64,000 nt of DNA, taken from assembly GCF_900106525.1 (NCBI RefSeq), contig NZ_FNOG01000006.1, forward strand, positions 398,341-462,340, read 5' to 3'. Origin of the DNA: Lysobacter enzymogenes (GTDB lineage Bacteria; Pseudomonadota; Gammaproteobacteria; Xanthomonadales; Xanthomonadaceae). The notes beneath the pieces are model-generated. The model saw nothing but the letters and a program-made list of their open reading frames with translations. It made no database searches and was not told the DNA's origin. A program made the position numbers and the translations under genes. Below, piece by piece: positions 10,131 through 19,601 of this stretch (positions are counted from its first letter, which is position 1; each line of letters starts with the position of its first letter).

Positions 10131-10198
10131 CCGCTGCCTCTTGGTTGGGTTGCGGTGAGGCGGGCGTTGAACGGTCGCCGCGCCGCCTCGCGATCGTC

Positions 10199-10274
10199 AT
10201 CTCCGCGCAGGCGGAGATCCAGAGACTTCAGCGCCATGCCTGGATGAAGCCCTGGGTTCCCGCTTTCGCGGGAA
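10199..10274. repeat. Two-hairpin interspersed element (REPIN/MITE-like)
   Basis: One perfect hairpin, ATCTCCGC-GCAG-GCGGAGAT (10199-10218), is followed by a conserved-looking spacer and a second, TTCCCGC-TTTC-GCGGGAA (10257-10274). This two-hairpin layout matches short mobile repeats common in Xanthomonads. It lies downstream of asnS and could also act as its terminator or mRNA-stability element. Confidence 0.65.
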
Positions 10275-10310
10275 CGACGGGAGGGGGCGGACGCGTCCGC
10301 CCGGAAACGG

Positions 10311-11711
<1,401 letters not shown>

Positions 11712-11832
11712 GTCGTGCCGCCTTACGCGTTGCAATGTGAGGGACGGCGATGATAACGGATCATTCCGGCGCAGCGCGCCGCGGCGTGGGCCCGTAGACT
11801 GCGGCAAGGATCACGGCTGACGGGGGCGCGGC

Positions 11833-13032
11833 ATGGGCGAGGGCGGGACGGGAGCATTGCGGCGCGGCGGACATTGGCGCTTAGGCGCGGCCTTGGGGCT
11901 GATGCTGGCGACGATGCAGGCCGGCGCTGCGGCGCCGGCGGCGACGCCGAAACAGGCCGAGCCGGCCGCGTTGGAGCCGGTGACGCTGGACGCGGCGCGC
12001 GCCGCGCATTTCGCCGATCTGGCGCTGGCCTGCGTGGATCGCGAGTATCCCAACAAGATCGCCCACCGCCTCGACAGCGCTGCCGATGCGGTCGCGCCGT
12101 CGCGGCTGTATCCGGCCTTCTACGGCTGCTACGACTGGCATTCGGCCGTGCACGGGCATTGGCTGCTGGCGCGGCTGGCCCAGCGTTTTCCCGCCGAGCC
12201 CTTCGCCCAGCGGGCGCGGCAGGCGCTGGACCGGCATCTGAGCGCGGCCAACCTCGCCGGCGAACTGGCATACCTGCGCCGCACCGACGACGACAGCTTC
12301 GAACGTCCCTACGGCCTGGCCTGGCTGCTGCAACTGGGCGCGCAACTGCGCGGCTGGGACGAACCGCAGGCGCAGCGCTGGGCGCAGGCGCTGGAGCCGC
12401 TGGAGCGCGAGGCCGCGGCGCGGCTGGGCCGCTGGCTGCCCAAGCTGACCCGGCCGATCCGGGTCGGCGAGCACAGCCAGACCGCGTTCGCCTTCGGCCT
12501 GGCCCTGGACTGGACCCAGGTCAGCGGCGACGGCGCGCTGCGCAAGGCGTTGCTGGCGCGCACCCGCGACTACTACCTCGGCGACCGCGACTGCCCGCTG
12601 GCCTACGAGCCCTCCGGCCAGGACTTCCTGTCGCCGTGCCTGGCCGAGGCCGACCTGATGCGGCGGGCGCTGGCGCCGGACGAATTCGCGCGCTGGCTCG
12701 GCCGCTTCCTGCCGCAGATCCCGCGCCGCGCCCGCGCCGACTGGCTGGCGCCGGGCGTGGTGCTGGACCCGGCCGACGGCAAGCTCGCCCACCTCGACGG
12801 GCTCAACCTCAGCCGCGCCTGGATGCTGGAAGCCATCGCCGCCGGCCTGCCGCCGCGCGACCGCCGGATCGGCGCGCTGCGCGCCGCCGCCGCGCTGCAT
12901 CGCGAACTGGGCCTGCGCGCGGTCTCGGATGCGCATTACGCCGGGTCGCACTGGCTGGGCAGTTTCGCCACCTATCTGCTAGCGCCGCCGGGGCCGGCGG
13001 GCGAGGGCGCGGCCGCCGCCGCGGGGCGCTGA
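11833..13032 (+). CDS. DUF2891 family protein, exported
   Basis: A 399-residue protein with a signal peptide (about residues 17-34, GAALGLMLATMQAGAAAP). The mature part has DUF2891-type features: YPNKIAHRLDSA, YPAFYGCYDWHSAVHGHWLL, and ARRTDDDSFERPYG-like stretches. The fold of this family resembles an alpha/alpha barrel such as those of glycoside hydrolases. No enzyme activity is established. GGGGGCGCGG precedes ATG 11833. It stands alone, divergent from asnS. Confidence 0.87.
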   Translation: MGEGGTGALRRGGHWRLGAALGLMLATMQAGAAAPAATPKQAEPAALEPVTLDAARAAHFADLALACVDREYPNKIAHRLDSAADAVAPSRLYPAFYGCYDWHSAVHGHWLLARLAQRFPAEPFAQRARQALDRHLSAANLAGELAYLRRTDDDSFERPYGLAWLLQLGAQLRGWDEPQAQRWAQALEPLEREAAARLGRWLPKLTRPIRVGEHSQTAFAFGLALDWTQVSGDGALRKALLARTRDYYLGDRDCPLAYEPSGQDFLSPCLAEADLMRRALAPDEFARWLGRFLPQIPRRARADWLAPGVVLDPADGKLAHLDGLNLSRAWMLEAIAAGLPPRDRRIGALRAAAALHRELGLRAVSDAHYAGSHWLGSFATYLLAPPGPAGEGAAAAAGR

Positions 13033-13260
13033 GGCCGGCCGGGCGCGGGATCGCGGGGTCGGGCAGGCGCGCCGACGGCTCGGTCGCGGCGCTGCCGCCC
13101 AAACCTGCCCGCAGCCTGCCGCAGCCCGCACCGCAGCTTGAATGCGCGCCGCCAGCCGCCATATCCGGTAGCGCAGAGGCGTCGCGGCAGGCTGGTACCA
13201 TGGCCCCGACGCCCGCGGCCGCCGCGCCGCCGTCCCCGCAACTACCGCTTCGAGACCGCT

Positions 13261-13599
13261 ATGTCCGTGACCCTCGCTCCCGCCGCCCTTGCCCGCGTTC
13301 AGAATTTCCTGGCCGAGACCCCGGCCGCGCTGGGCCTGCGTTTCGGCGTGACCCGCACCGGTTGCTCGGGCTGGCAGCACGTGGCCGACCTGGCCCGCGA
13401 GCAGCGCGAGGGCGACACCGTGTTCGAACAGGACGGCGTGCGCATCTTCGTCGACGCGATCAGCCTGCCGCTGGTCGAGGGCACCCGCATCGATTTCCTC
13501 AAGCAGGGCCTGGGCGAGATGTTCGTGTTCCAGAACCCCAACGCCACCGCCGAGTGCGGCTGCGGCGAGAGCTTCACCACCTCGGCCGACGCGGCCTGA
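13261..13599 (+). CDS. IscA/HesB-type iron-sulfur carrier protein
   Basis: A 112-residue A-type carrier that passes Fe-S clusters to apoproteins. The three ligand cysteines are present in the family pattern: one in RTGCSGWQH near residue 40, and two in AECGCGESF near the C-terminus (CxC). It stands alone without isc or suf neighbours in view. It could be IscA, ErpA or SufA-like; the sequence alone does not decide. Confidence 0.92.
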   Translation: MSVTLAPAALARVQNFLAETPAALGLRFGVTRTGCSGWQHVADLAREQREGDTVFEQDGVRIFVDAISLPLVEGTRIDFLKQGLGEMFVFQNPNATAECGCGESFTTSADAA

Positions 13600-13643
13600 G
13601 TCCGGCGGCGCCGCTGCGGCGCTGCTACTGCCGAATCCTCATG

Positions 13644-13676
13644 CGACGACGCCGGGCTTGCCCGGCGTCGTCGTTT
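13644..13676 (+). terminator. Rho-independent-type terminator after the IscA-like gene
   Basis: A perfect 14-bp stem (CGACGACGCCGGGC, loop TT, GCCCGGCGTCGTCG) is followed by TTT. It lies 44 nt after the stop. Confidence 0.8.
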
Positions 13677-13852
13677 GCGCGCGTGGGTCGTCGGCGTGGA
13701 CCTGGCCGCCGCCCCAGGGCCGGCTTTGCGCCGTCGGCCCGGACGCAAGCGGCGGCGCGGCGACCAACTTTCGTCACTCGGCCTGTGCCGGCGCGGCGTC
13801 TAGTCTCGACCCCCTAGCTTGTTCTTATCGCTGCCCTCTGGGGGAATCCGCC

Positions 13853-15658
13853 ATGCTCCGTCCGCTTCTGCTCGCCGCGGCCATCGCCGCGGGCCTGTCC
13901 TGCGCGCCGCCGGCCGCCTTCGCCGCCGCCGCAACCGCGGCCGCCGCGCCCGCCGCCGCGCGCTCGGCCCAGGCCGAGACTTTGCACCGTCTGTTCGATG
14001 AGGAATGGGAGCGCGGCCTGCGCGAGAACCCCGAGGGCGCCAGCTACAACGGCGACAAGCGCTTCAACGACCGCTGGACCGACGTCGGCCTGGCCGCGAT
14101 CCAGGCCCGCGCCGACGGCGACCGGCGCGCGCTGGAGCGGCTGCGCGCGATCGACCGCGCCGCGCTGTCGGCCGAGGACCAGCTCAACTACGACACCTTC
14201 GCCTGGGGCCTGGAGCGCTCGGTGCAGCGCCAGCGTTTCCGCGAATACCTGATGCCGCTGAGCCAGCAGGGCGGGGTGCAGACCGCCGACGGCATCGTCG
14301 AGGGACTGGCGTTCGACAGCGCCAAGGACTACCGCGACTGGCTGGCGCGGCTGCGCGCGGTGCCTTCGATGATCGAGCAGAACCAGGCCTTGATGCGCGA
14401 AGGCGTAGCCGCCGGGCTGACCCCGCCGCGGGTGCTGATGGAGCGGGTGCCGGCGCAGATCGCCAAGCAGGTCGTCGACGATCCGACCCGCAGCCCGTTC
14501 TACAAGCCGTTCGCGCGCTTCCCCGACAGCGTCCCGGCGGCCGAGCGCGCGCAGTTGCAGGACGAGGCCAAGCGGGTCATCGCCCAGACCGTGGTCCCGG
14601 CCTACCGCGCATTCGGCGAGTTCTTCCAGCGCGACTACCTGCCCAAGGCCCGCGCCGGCATCGCCGTCAGCGACCTGCCCGACGGCAAGGCGTATTACGA
14701 CTTCCTCGCCAGCTACTACACCACCACCGACCTGAGCGCCGAGCAGATCCACCAGACCGGGCTCAAGGAAGTCGCGCGCATCCGCGCCGAGATGGAGAAG
14801 ATCCGCGCGCAGGTCGGCTTCAAGGGCTCGCTGGCCGAGTTCTTCCACTACCTGCGCAGCGATCCCAAGTTCTTCTACAAGACCCCGGCCGAACTGCTCG
14901 AGGCCTACCAGGCCATGGCCAAGCGGATCGATCCGGAGCTGGTGAAGATCTCCAAGATCATCCCGCGCCAGCCCTACGGCGTGCGCCCGATCCCGGACAA
15001 CATCGCGCCCGACACCACCACCGCTTATTACCTGGCCGGCGCGGTCGACGGCAGCCGCGCGGGTTTCTACTACGTCAACCTGTACAAGCCCGAATCGCGG
15101 CCGAAGTGGGAAATGGTGCCGCTGTCGCTGCACGAGGCCGTGCCCGGCCACCACTTCCAGTTCGCCCGCGGCCTGGAGCTGCCGGACGCGCCGCTGTTCC
15201 GCCGCACCGGCTACTTCGTCGCCTACGGCGAAGGCTGGGGCCTGTACGCCGAGCGCCTGGGCTACGACATGGGCTTGTACGACGATCCCTACGACCGCAT
15301 GGGCCAACTGTCCTACGACATGTGGCGCGCAGTGCGGCTGGTGGTGGACACCGGCATGCACGCCAAGGGCTGGAGCCGCGAGCGCGCGATCAAGTACTTC
15401 ATGGACAACGCGCCCAAGACCGAGCAGGACGTGGTCAACGAGATCGACCGCTATATCGGCACCCCGGGCCAGGCTCTGGCCTACAAGATCGGCCAGCTCA
15501 AGATCAGCGAACTGCGCGAGCGCTCGCGCCAGGCGCTGGGCGAGAAGTTCGACTTGCGCGATTTCAACGACCAGGTGCTGGCGACCGGCTCGGTGCCGCT
15601 GAGCGTGCTGGAAGCGCGCATCGACGCCTGGATCGCGGCGGAAAAGTCTAAAAAATAA
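13853..15658 (+). CDS. DUF885 family metallopeptidase, exported
   Basis: A 601-residue protein with a signal peptide (residues about 1-25, ending SCAPPAAFAAA). The zinc-peptidase-like motif is LHEAVPGHHFQFARG near residue 428, and YGEGWGLYAERLGYDMGLYD follows, both typical of DUF885 proteins related to M32-type carboxypeptidases. ATG 13853 has GGGGG 8-12 nt upstream; the frame is open further back but lacks a better start. It probably acts in the periplasm on peptides. Substrate unknown. Confidence 0.9.
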   Translation: MLRPLLLAAAIAAGLSCAPPAAFAAAATAAAAPAAARSAQAETLHRLFDEEWERGLRENPEGASYNGDKRFNDRWTDVGLAAIQARADGDRRALERLRAIDRAALSAEDQLNYDTFAWGLERSVQRQRFREYLMPLSQQGGVQTADGIVEGLAFDSAKDYRDWLARLRAVPSMIEQNQALMREGVAAGLTPPRVLMERVPAQIAKQVVDDPTRSPFYKPFARFPDSVPAAERAQLQDEAKRVIAQTVVPAYRAFGEFFQRDYLPKARAGIAVSDLPDGKAYYDFLASYYTTTDLSAEQIHQTGLKEVARIRAEMEKIRAQVGFKGSLAEFFHYLRSDPKFFYKTPAELLEAYQAMAKRIDPELVKISKIIPRQPYGVRPIPDNIAPDTTTAYYLAGAVDGSRAGFYYVNLYKPESRPKWEMVPLSLHEAVPGHHFQFARGLELPDAPLFRRTGYFVAYGEGWGLYAERLGYDMGLYDDPYDRMGQLSYDMWRAVRLVVDTGMHAKGWSRERAIKYFMDNAPKTEQDVVNEIDRYIGTPGQALAYKIGQLKISELRERSRQALGEKFDLRDFNDQVLATGSVPLSVLEARIDAWIAAEKSKK

Positions 15659-15935
15659 TTAAAAACAATCTATTACGATATATTTCTAAGATTGCGATTG
15701 ATCCGCCGACGGCTCGTCCGGCGGTCGGCGCGCCGCCGCAGGGCGGGGCGCCCGCATCCGCTGGCGTCCGGGCCCGTGCGTGGATTTGCGCTGCCCAGGC
15801 CCGGCTGCCATACTTTCCGGCTCCCACGCGGCCACCGGCCGTGCCGGGACCCTTGCTCCATCGGGCCGGACCACGGCCGCGGGGGGCTGAACGGGAACGC
15901 CGTCGGCGTTCCTTCATCCACAAGGAATCACAGCA
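15659..15935. other. Intergenic region with AT-rich tract, before rpsF
   Basis: The first 45 nt are strikingly AT-rich (runs such as AAAAAATAATTAAAAACAAT) against very GC-rich flanks. The rest is ordinary GC-rich DNA holding the rpsF promoter candidate at 15786-15814. No gene was seen. Confidence 0.6.
15786..15814 (+). promoter_or_regulatory. Candidate sigma70-type promoter for rpsF operon
   Basis: TTGCGC (15786-15791) and CATACT (15809-15814) are separated by 17 nt, the ideal spacing. The start would be about 115 nt before rpsF. Confidence 0.5.
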
Positions 15936-16364
15936 ATGCGTCATTACGAAGTCGTGTTCCTGGTCCACCCGGACCAGAGCGAGCAGGTCCCGGCCATGGT
16001 CGAGCGCTACAAGTCGCTGATCGAAGCCGGCGAAGGCAAGATCCACCGTCTCGAAGACTGGGGCCGCCGTCAGCTGGCCTACCCGATCGAGAACCTGGTC
16101 AAGGCCCACTACGTCCTGCTGAACATTGAAGTCACCCAGACCGTGCTCAACGAGCTGGTCGACGGTTTCCGTTTCAACGACGCGGTCCTGCGTCACCTGG
16201 TCATGAAGCGCGACGAAGCCGATACCGAGCAGTCGCTGATCATGAAGTTCAAGGACGAGAAGGGCGACAAGCCCGAGCGCGGTGAGCGCCGTCGTCGCGA
16301 CGACGACAGCGACAGCGCCGTCGGCTCCGCCGACAGCGCCGAAGACACCACCGAAGCCGCCTGA
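15936..16364 (+). CDS. rpsF: 30S ribosomal protein S6
   Basis: A 142-residue S6, which binds the central domain of 16S rRNA together with S18. It has the standard N-terminus [18 protein letters not shown] and the [20 protein letters not shown] region. AAGGAATCA precedes the ATG. The C-terminus is extended, charged and low-complexity ([14 protein letters not shown]), as in other gamma-proteobacteria. First gene of rpsF-rpsR-rplI. Confidence 0.97.
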   Translation: MRHYEVVFLVHPDQSEQVPAMVERYKSLIEAGEGKIHRLEDWGRRQLAYPIENLVKAHYVLLNIEVTQTVLNELVDGFRFNDAVLRHLVMKRDEADTEQSLIMKFKDEKGDKPERGERRRRDDDSDSAVGSADSAEDTTEAA

Positions 16365-16386
16365 TCCCTTCTAGGAACTCATTCCC

Positions 16387-16617
16387 ATGTCCAAGTTCTT
16401 TCGCCGCCGCAAGTTCTGCAAGTTCACCGCCGAGGGCGTCAAGGAGATCGATTACAAGGATCTCAACACCCTGCGCCAGTACCTGACCGAGACCGGCAAG
16501 ATCGTGCCGAGCCGCGTCACCGGCACCAAGTCGAAGTACCAGCGCCAGCTGGCCACGGCCGTCAAGCGCGCCCGTTTCCTGGCCCTGATCCCGTACACCG
16601 ACAACCACAACGCCTGA
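16387..16617 (+). CDS. rpsR: 30S ribosomal protein S18
   Basis: A 76-residue S18, partner of S6 in the 30S platform. It is basic and has the standard [10 protein letters not shown] start and [19 protein letters not shown] middle. It starts 22 nt after rpsF and is surely co-transcribed with it. Confidence 0.97.
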   Translation: MSKFFRRRKFCKFTAEGVKEIDYKDLNTLRQYLTETGKIVPSRVTGTKSKYQRQLATAVKRARFLALIPYTDNHNA

Positions 16618-16625
16618 GCAAAGCG

Positions 16626-16681
16626 GTTCGCCCGCGACGCGGGCGAACTCCTTGTCCCCCTCTCCCGCAAGCGGGAGAGGG
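16626..16681 (+). repeat. Two strong hairpins between rpsR and rplI
   Basis: The first hairpin is GTTCGCCCGC-GAC-GCGGGCGAAC (16626-16648). The second is CCCTCTCCCGC-AA-GCGGGAGAGGG (16658-16681), the core of a repeat frequent in Xanthomonad genomes. Neither has a T-run, so a processing or attenuating role is more likely than full termination. Confidence 0.7.
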
Positions 16682-16814
16682 CAGGGGTGAGGGCCGTAGC
16701 CGCGAAGTCCTTCGCGATCCGACCCTCGCCTTCAAGCGCATCCCGATTCCAGCTCTTCGGACAGCGAATCCTGCTGCGGGCCTACAGGCCCGCTAACGAA
16801 TACGGAGCAATCCC

Positions 16815-17267
16815 ATGCAACTGATCCTGCTGCAGAAAGTCACCAACCTCGGCAACCTCGGCGACAAGGTCAACGTGAAGCCGGGCTACGGCCGCAACTA
16901 CCTGGTTCCGCAGGGCAAGGCCGTGCCGGCCACCGCCGCCAACCTGGCCGAGTTCGAAACCCGCCGCGCCGATTACGAAGCCAAGGCCCTGTCGCTGCTC
17001 GACGGCGCCGAAGGCCGCAAGGCCAAGCTGGAAGGCGTGGAGGTGACCATCACCGCCAACGCCGCCACCGAAGGCAAGCTGTACGGCTCGGTGACCCCGC
17101 GCGACATCGCCGAGGCGCTGACCAAGGCCGGCTATGAGGTCGGCAAGTCGGAAGTGATCATGGGCGAAGGCCCGATCCGCCGCACCGGCGAATACGACGT
17201 GCTGCTGCACCTGCACGCCGACGTCGAAACCACGGTCAAGGTCATCGTGGTCGGCGAAGCCGCCTGA
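16815..17267 (+). CDS. rplI: 50S ribosomal protein L9
   Basis: A 150-residue L9, which spans the L1 stalk base of the large subunit. The N-terminal domain is clear ([19 protein letters not shown] then [17 protein letters not shown]), then a linker helix and the C-terminal domain. It is separated from rpsR by an unusual 197-nt gap containing two hairpins. Confidence 0.97.
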   Translation: MQLILLQKVTNLGNLGDKVNVKPGYGRNYLVPQGKAVPATAANLAEFETRRADYEAKALSLLDGAEGRKAKLEGVEVTITANAATEGKLYGSVTPRDIAEALTKAGYEVGKSEVIMGEGPIRRTGEYDVLLHLHADVETTVKVIVVGEAA

Positions 17268-17326
17268 TCCACGACGGCGTTTGCCATCGCCGCGATCCGC
17301 GCTAGCGCAGATCGCGGCTCAACGAC

Positions 17327-17351
17327 AGGCGCCGTGAGGCGCCTTTCGTTT
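17327..17351 (+). terminator. Terminator after rplI
   Basis: AGGCGCC-GTGA-GGCGCCT stem-loop followed by TTCGTTT. Confidence 0.75.
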
Positions 17352-17501
17352 GGGCGCAGGCTGGGTGCGCTCGGCCGGCGCCAGGGCATACCGCGACATA
17401 GCGCCGATGCCGCGCGTTACGGCGGTTTTCGCCGCCGTTCGCCGACGTCGGCCCGGTTCTCAACCGCTGCGACGCCGCAGGCGCATACAACGACCCACCT
17501 G

Positions 17502-17520
17502 TTGTCCACAGCCTGTCCAC
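17502..17520 (+). promoter_or_regulatory. DnaA-box-like sites upstream of dnaB
   Basis: TTGTCCACA (17502-17510) differs at one base from the DnaA consensus TTATCCACA. A weaker CCTGTCCAC follows immediately. They lie about 130 nt before dnaB. Confidence 0.4.
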
Positions 17521-17637
17521 CGTTTTGTCTGCAACGCCTCGCGGGCCGCGGCCGCTAGGATGAGCCCCCGGGCGAAGTCCCGGTCCGCGCCGCACCACGG
17601 CCGCCCGCCGGCCGCATCGACCAGGATCGCCTTCCCG

Positions 17638-19050
17638 ATGAGCTCACGTCCCGGATTCCGCGGCGAAAAACGTTTCGAGACCCGCGCCGAACAGCGCATC
17701 GACCAATTGCGCGTACCGCCGCAGTCGGTCGAGGCCGAGCAGGCCGTGCTCGGCGGCCTGATGCTGGCGCCCGACGCCTACGACCGAATCGCCGACCAAC
17801 TGGTCGAGGAAGACTTCTACCGTCGCGACCACCAGCTGATCTACCGCGCGATCCGCGAGCTGGCCGAGCGCAGCCGCCCGTTCGACGCGGTGACCCTGGG
17901 CGAGTGGTTCGACTCGCAAGGGCTCAGCGAACAGGTCGCCGGCGGCGCCTATCTGATCGAGCTGGCCACCACCACGCCCTCGGCCGCCAACATCGCCGCC
18001 TACGCCGAAATCGTTCGCGACAAGGCGGTGATGCGCAAGCTGATCGAGGTCGGCACCGAGATCGTCAACGACGGCTTCCAGCCCGACGGCCGCGACAGCG
18101 GCGAAATCCTGTCCAAGGCCGAGCAGCAGGTGTTCGCCATCGCCGAAGCCGGCGCGCGCGGGCGCACCGACTTCACCCCGGTGACCAAGGCGCTGTCGGA
18201 AGCCTTCGACGTGCTGCAGACGCGCTACGCCAACGGCGGCGCGGTCACCGGCCTGCCGACCGGCTACACCGAATTCGACGAAATGACCGCGGGCCTGCAG
18301 AACACCGACCTGCTGATCCTGGCCGCGCGTCCGGCGATGGGCAAGACCACCTTCGCCCTCAACATCGCCGAGCACGTCGCCTTCCGCACCAAGAAAGCGG
18401 TGGCGGTGTTCTCGATGGAAATGTCGGCCAGCCAGCTCGCGCTGCGCCTGATTTCCTCGGTCGGCCGGGTCAACGCGCAACGGCTGCGCTCGGGCCAGCT
18501 CGAGGACGAGGATTGGGCGCGCGTGACCGGCGCGATCCGCCAGTTGCGCGAGGTCAAGATCTTCATCGACGACACCCCGGGCCTGTCGCCGGACGTGCTG
18601 CGCGCCAAGTCGCGTCGGCTCAAGCGCGAGCACGACCTGGGCCTGATCGTGATCGACTACCTGCAGCTGATGTCGGTGCCGGGCAACCAGGAAAACCGCG
18701 CGACCGAGATCTCGGAGATCTCGCGCTCGCTCAAGCACCTGGCCAAGGAGCTCAACCTGCCGGTGATCGCGCTGTCGCAGCTCAACCGCTCGCTGGAACA
18801 GCGCGCCGACAAGCGCCCGGTGATGGCCGACCTGCGCGAATCCGGCGCTATCGAGCAGGACGCGGACATCATCATCTTCATTTACCGCGACGACTACTAC
18901 AACAAGGAAACCTCGCCGGACAAAGGCCTGGCGGAGGTCATCATCGGCAAGCAGCGTTCCGGCCCGACCGGCTCGCTCAAGCTCAAGTTCTTCGGCGAGT
19001 ACACCCGCTTCGACAATCTCGCCCACGACTCGATCGGCAGCTTCGAGTAA
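17638..19050 (+). CDS. dnaB: Replicative DNA helicase DnaB
   Basis: A 470-residue replicative helicase (hexameric, unwinds at the fork). The N-terminal domain contains SVEAEQAVLGGLML. Walker A is ARPAMGKTT with Lys236, and the Walker B region is LGLIVIDYLQLM. ATG 17638 was chosen because the protein then begins MSSRPGFRGEKRFE with family-like spacing to the first motif. Longer in-frame starts give an implausible arginine-rich extension. The ribosome site is weak (AGGA). A GGCGGCGC-GATG-GCGCCGCC hairpin follows. Confidence 0.95.
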   Translation: MSSRPGFRGEKRFETRAEQRIDQLRVPPQSVEAEQAVLGGLMLAPDAYDRIADQLVEEDFYRRDHQLIYRAIRELAERSRPFDAVTLGEWFDSQGLSEQVAGGAYLIELATTTPSAANIAAYAEIVRDKAVMRKLIEVGTEIVNDGFQPDGRDSGEILSKAEQQVFAIAEAGARGRTDFTPVTKALSEAFDVLQTRYANGGAVTGLPTGYTEFDEMTAGLQNTDLLILAARPAMGKTTFALNIAEHVAFRTKKAVAVFSMEMSASQLALRLISSVGRVNAQRLRSGQLEDEDWARVTGAIRQLREVKIFIDDTPGLSPDVLRAKSRRLKREHDLGLIVIDYLQLMSVPGNQENRATEISEISRSLKHLAKELNLPVIALSQLNRSLEQRADKRPVMADLRESGAIEQDADIIIFIYRDDYYNKETSPDKGLAEVIIGKQRSGPTGSLKLKFFGEYTRFDNLAHDSIGSFE

Positions 19051-19080
19051 GGGCCTGTCCCGGCCGCGACGGTCGGGCAG

Positions 19081-19105
19081 GGCGGCGCGATGGCGCCGCC
19101 GTCTT
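19081..19105 (+). terminator. Probable terminator after dnaB
   Basis: GGCGGCGC-GATG-GCGCCGCC stem-loop followed by GTCTT, 31 nt after the stop. Confidence 0.6.
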
Positions 19106-19601
19106 CGGCGCCGCGACGCAGGTTTGCGTCGCCTGACGCGGCGCACGTGCCGCGCGTACGCGCCGCTTGATCGCCGCAAACGCGTGCTGCGGTGCAACGT
19201 CGTGCTCGCTCGCGCGCTGCATTCGGCAACTCGCGAACATCGGGCGCAGACCGCGAAACGCCCGCTGCGCAACGCATCGCGCGCTTTGGTTTGCCCGGTC
19301 GGCCGCGTCGCCGGCTCGGTCCGCCGCGTTCGCCGCGACGCTGTCGCGGTTCTGCGACGCGCTTTGCGATTTGTCCGTGCGCATTGCGACGTTGTGCGTT
19401 CGCGCGATGCCGCGTGGGTCGCATACAGAAAAAAACCTTGTCGCTTTGCGATGCGCATGCACAAAAGCGCATGACGCCTTCTTGCTATAAGCCTGCTTGC
19501 CGTCCGTCCGCGCACGGACGCGCGCAGCGAACCTGTCGCTGAGCTGTCGCCGCGCGCGGGACACGACAACGCAACGTTGCCACCAGCGAGGTAGGTCTTC
19601 C
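19106..19601. other. Long non-coding leader region before the HExxH locus
   Basis: About 500 nt without a credible gene. It is enriched in TTGCG, ATGCG and CGCGA words, a texture also seen at 46640-46950 and 58940-59850. It carries an inverted pair ATGCGC/GCGCAT (about 19451-19471) and the extended -10 at 19483. Confidence 0.55.
19483..19491 (+). promoter_or_regulatory. Candidate extended -10 promoter for the HExxH operon
   Basis: TTGCTATAAG includes an extended -10 (TGnTATAA). No good -35 is visible. The start would be about 105 nt before the first gene. Confidence 0.4.

Larger units (their letters stand above)
17268..17637. other. Intergenic region between rplI and dnaB
   Basis: It holds the rplI terminator at 17327, a small hairpin at about 17291-17315 (GCGATC/GATCGC arms), and DnaA-box-like sites at 17502. 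The rest shows no gene. Confidence 0.6.

Noticed and set aside
7851..10247. A 798-codon plus-strand open frame across the SDR and PaiB-like genes
   Set aside because: The minus strand holds four packed genes with family motifs and good ribosome sites; the plus frame has no motif.
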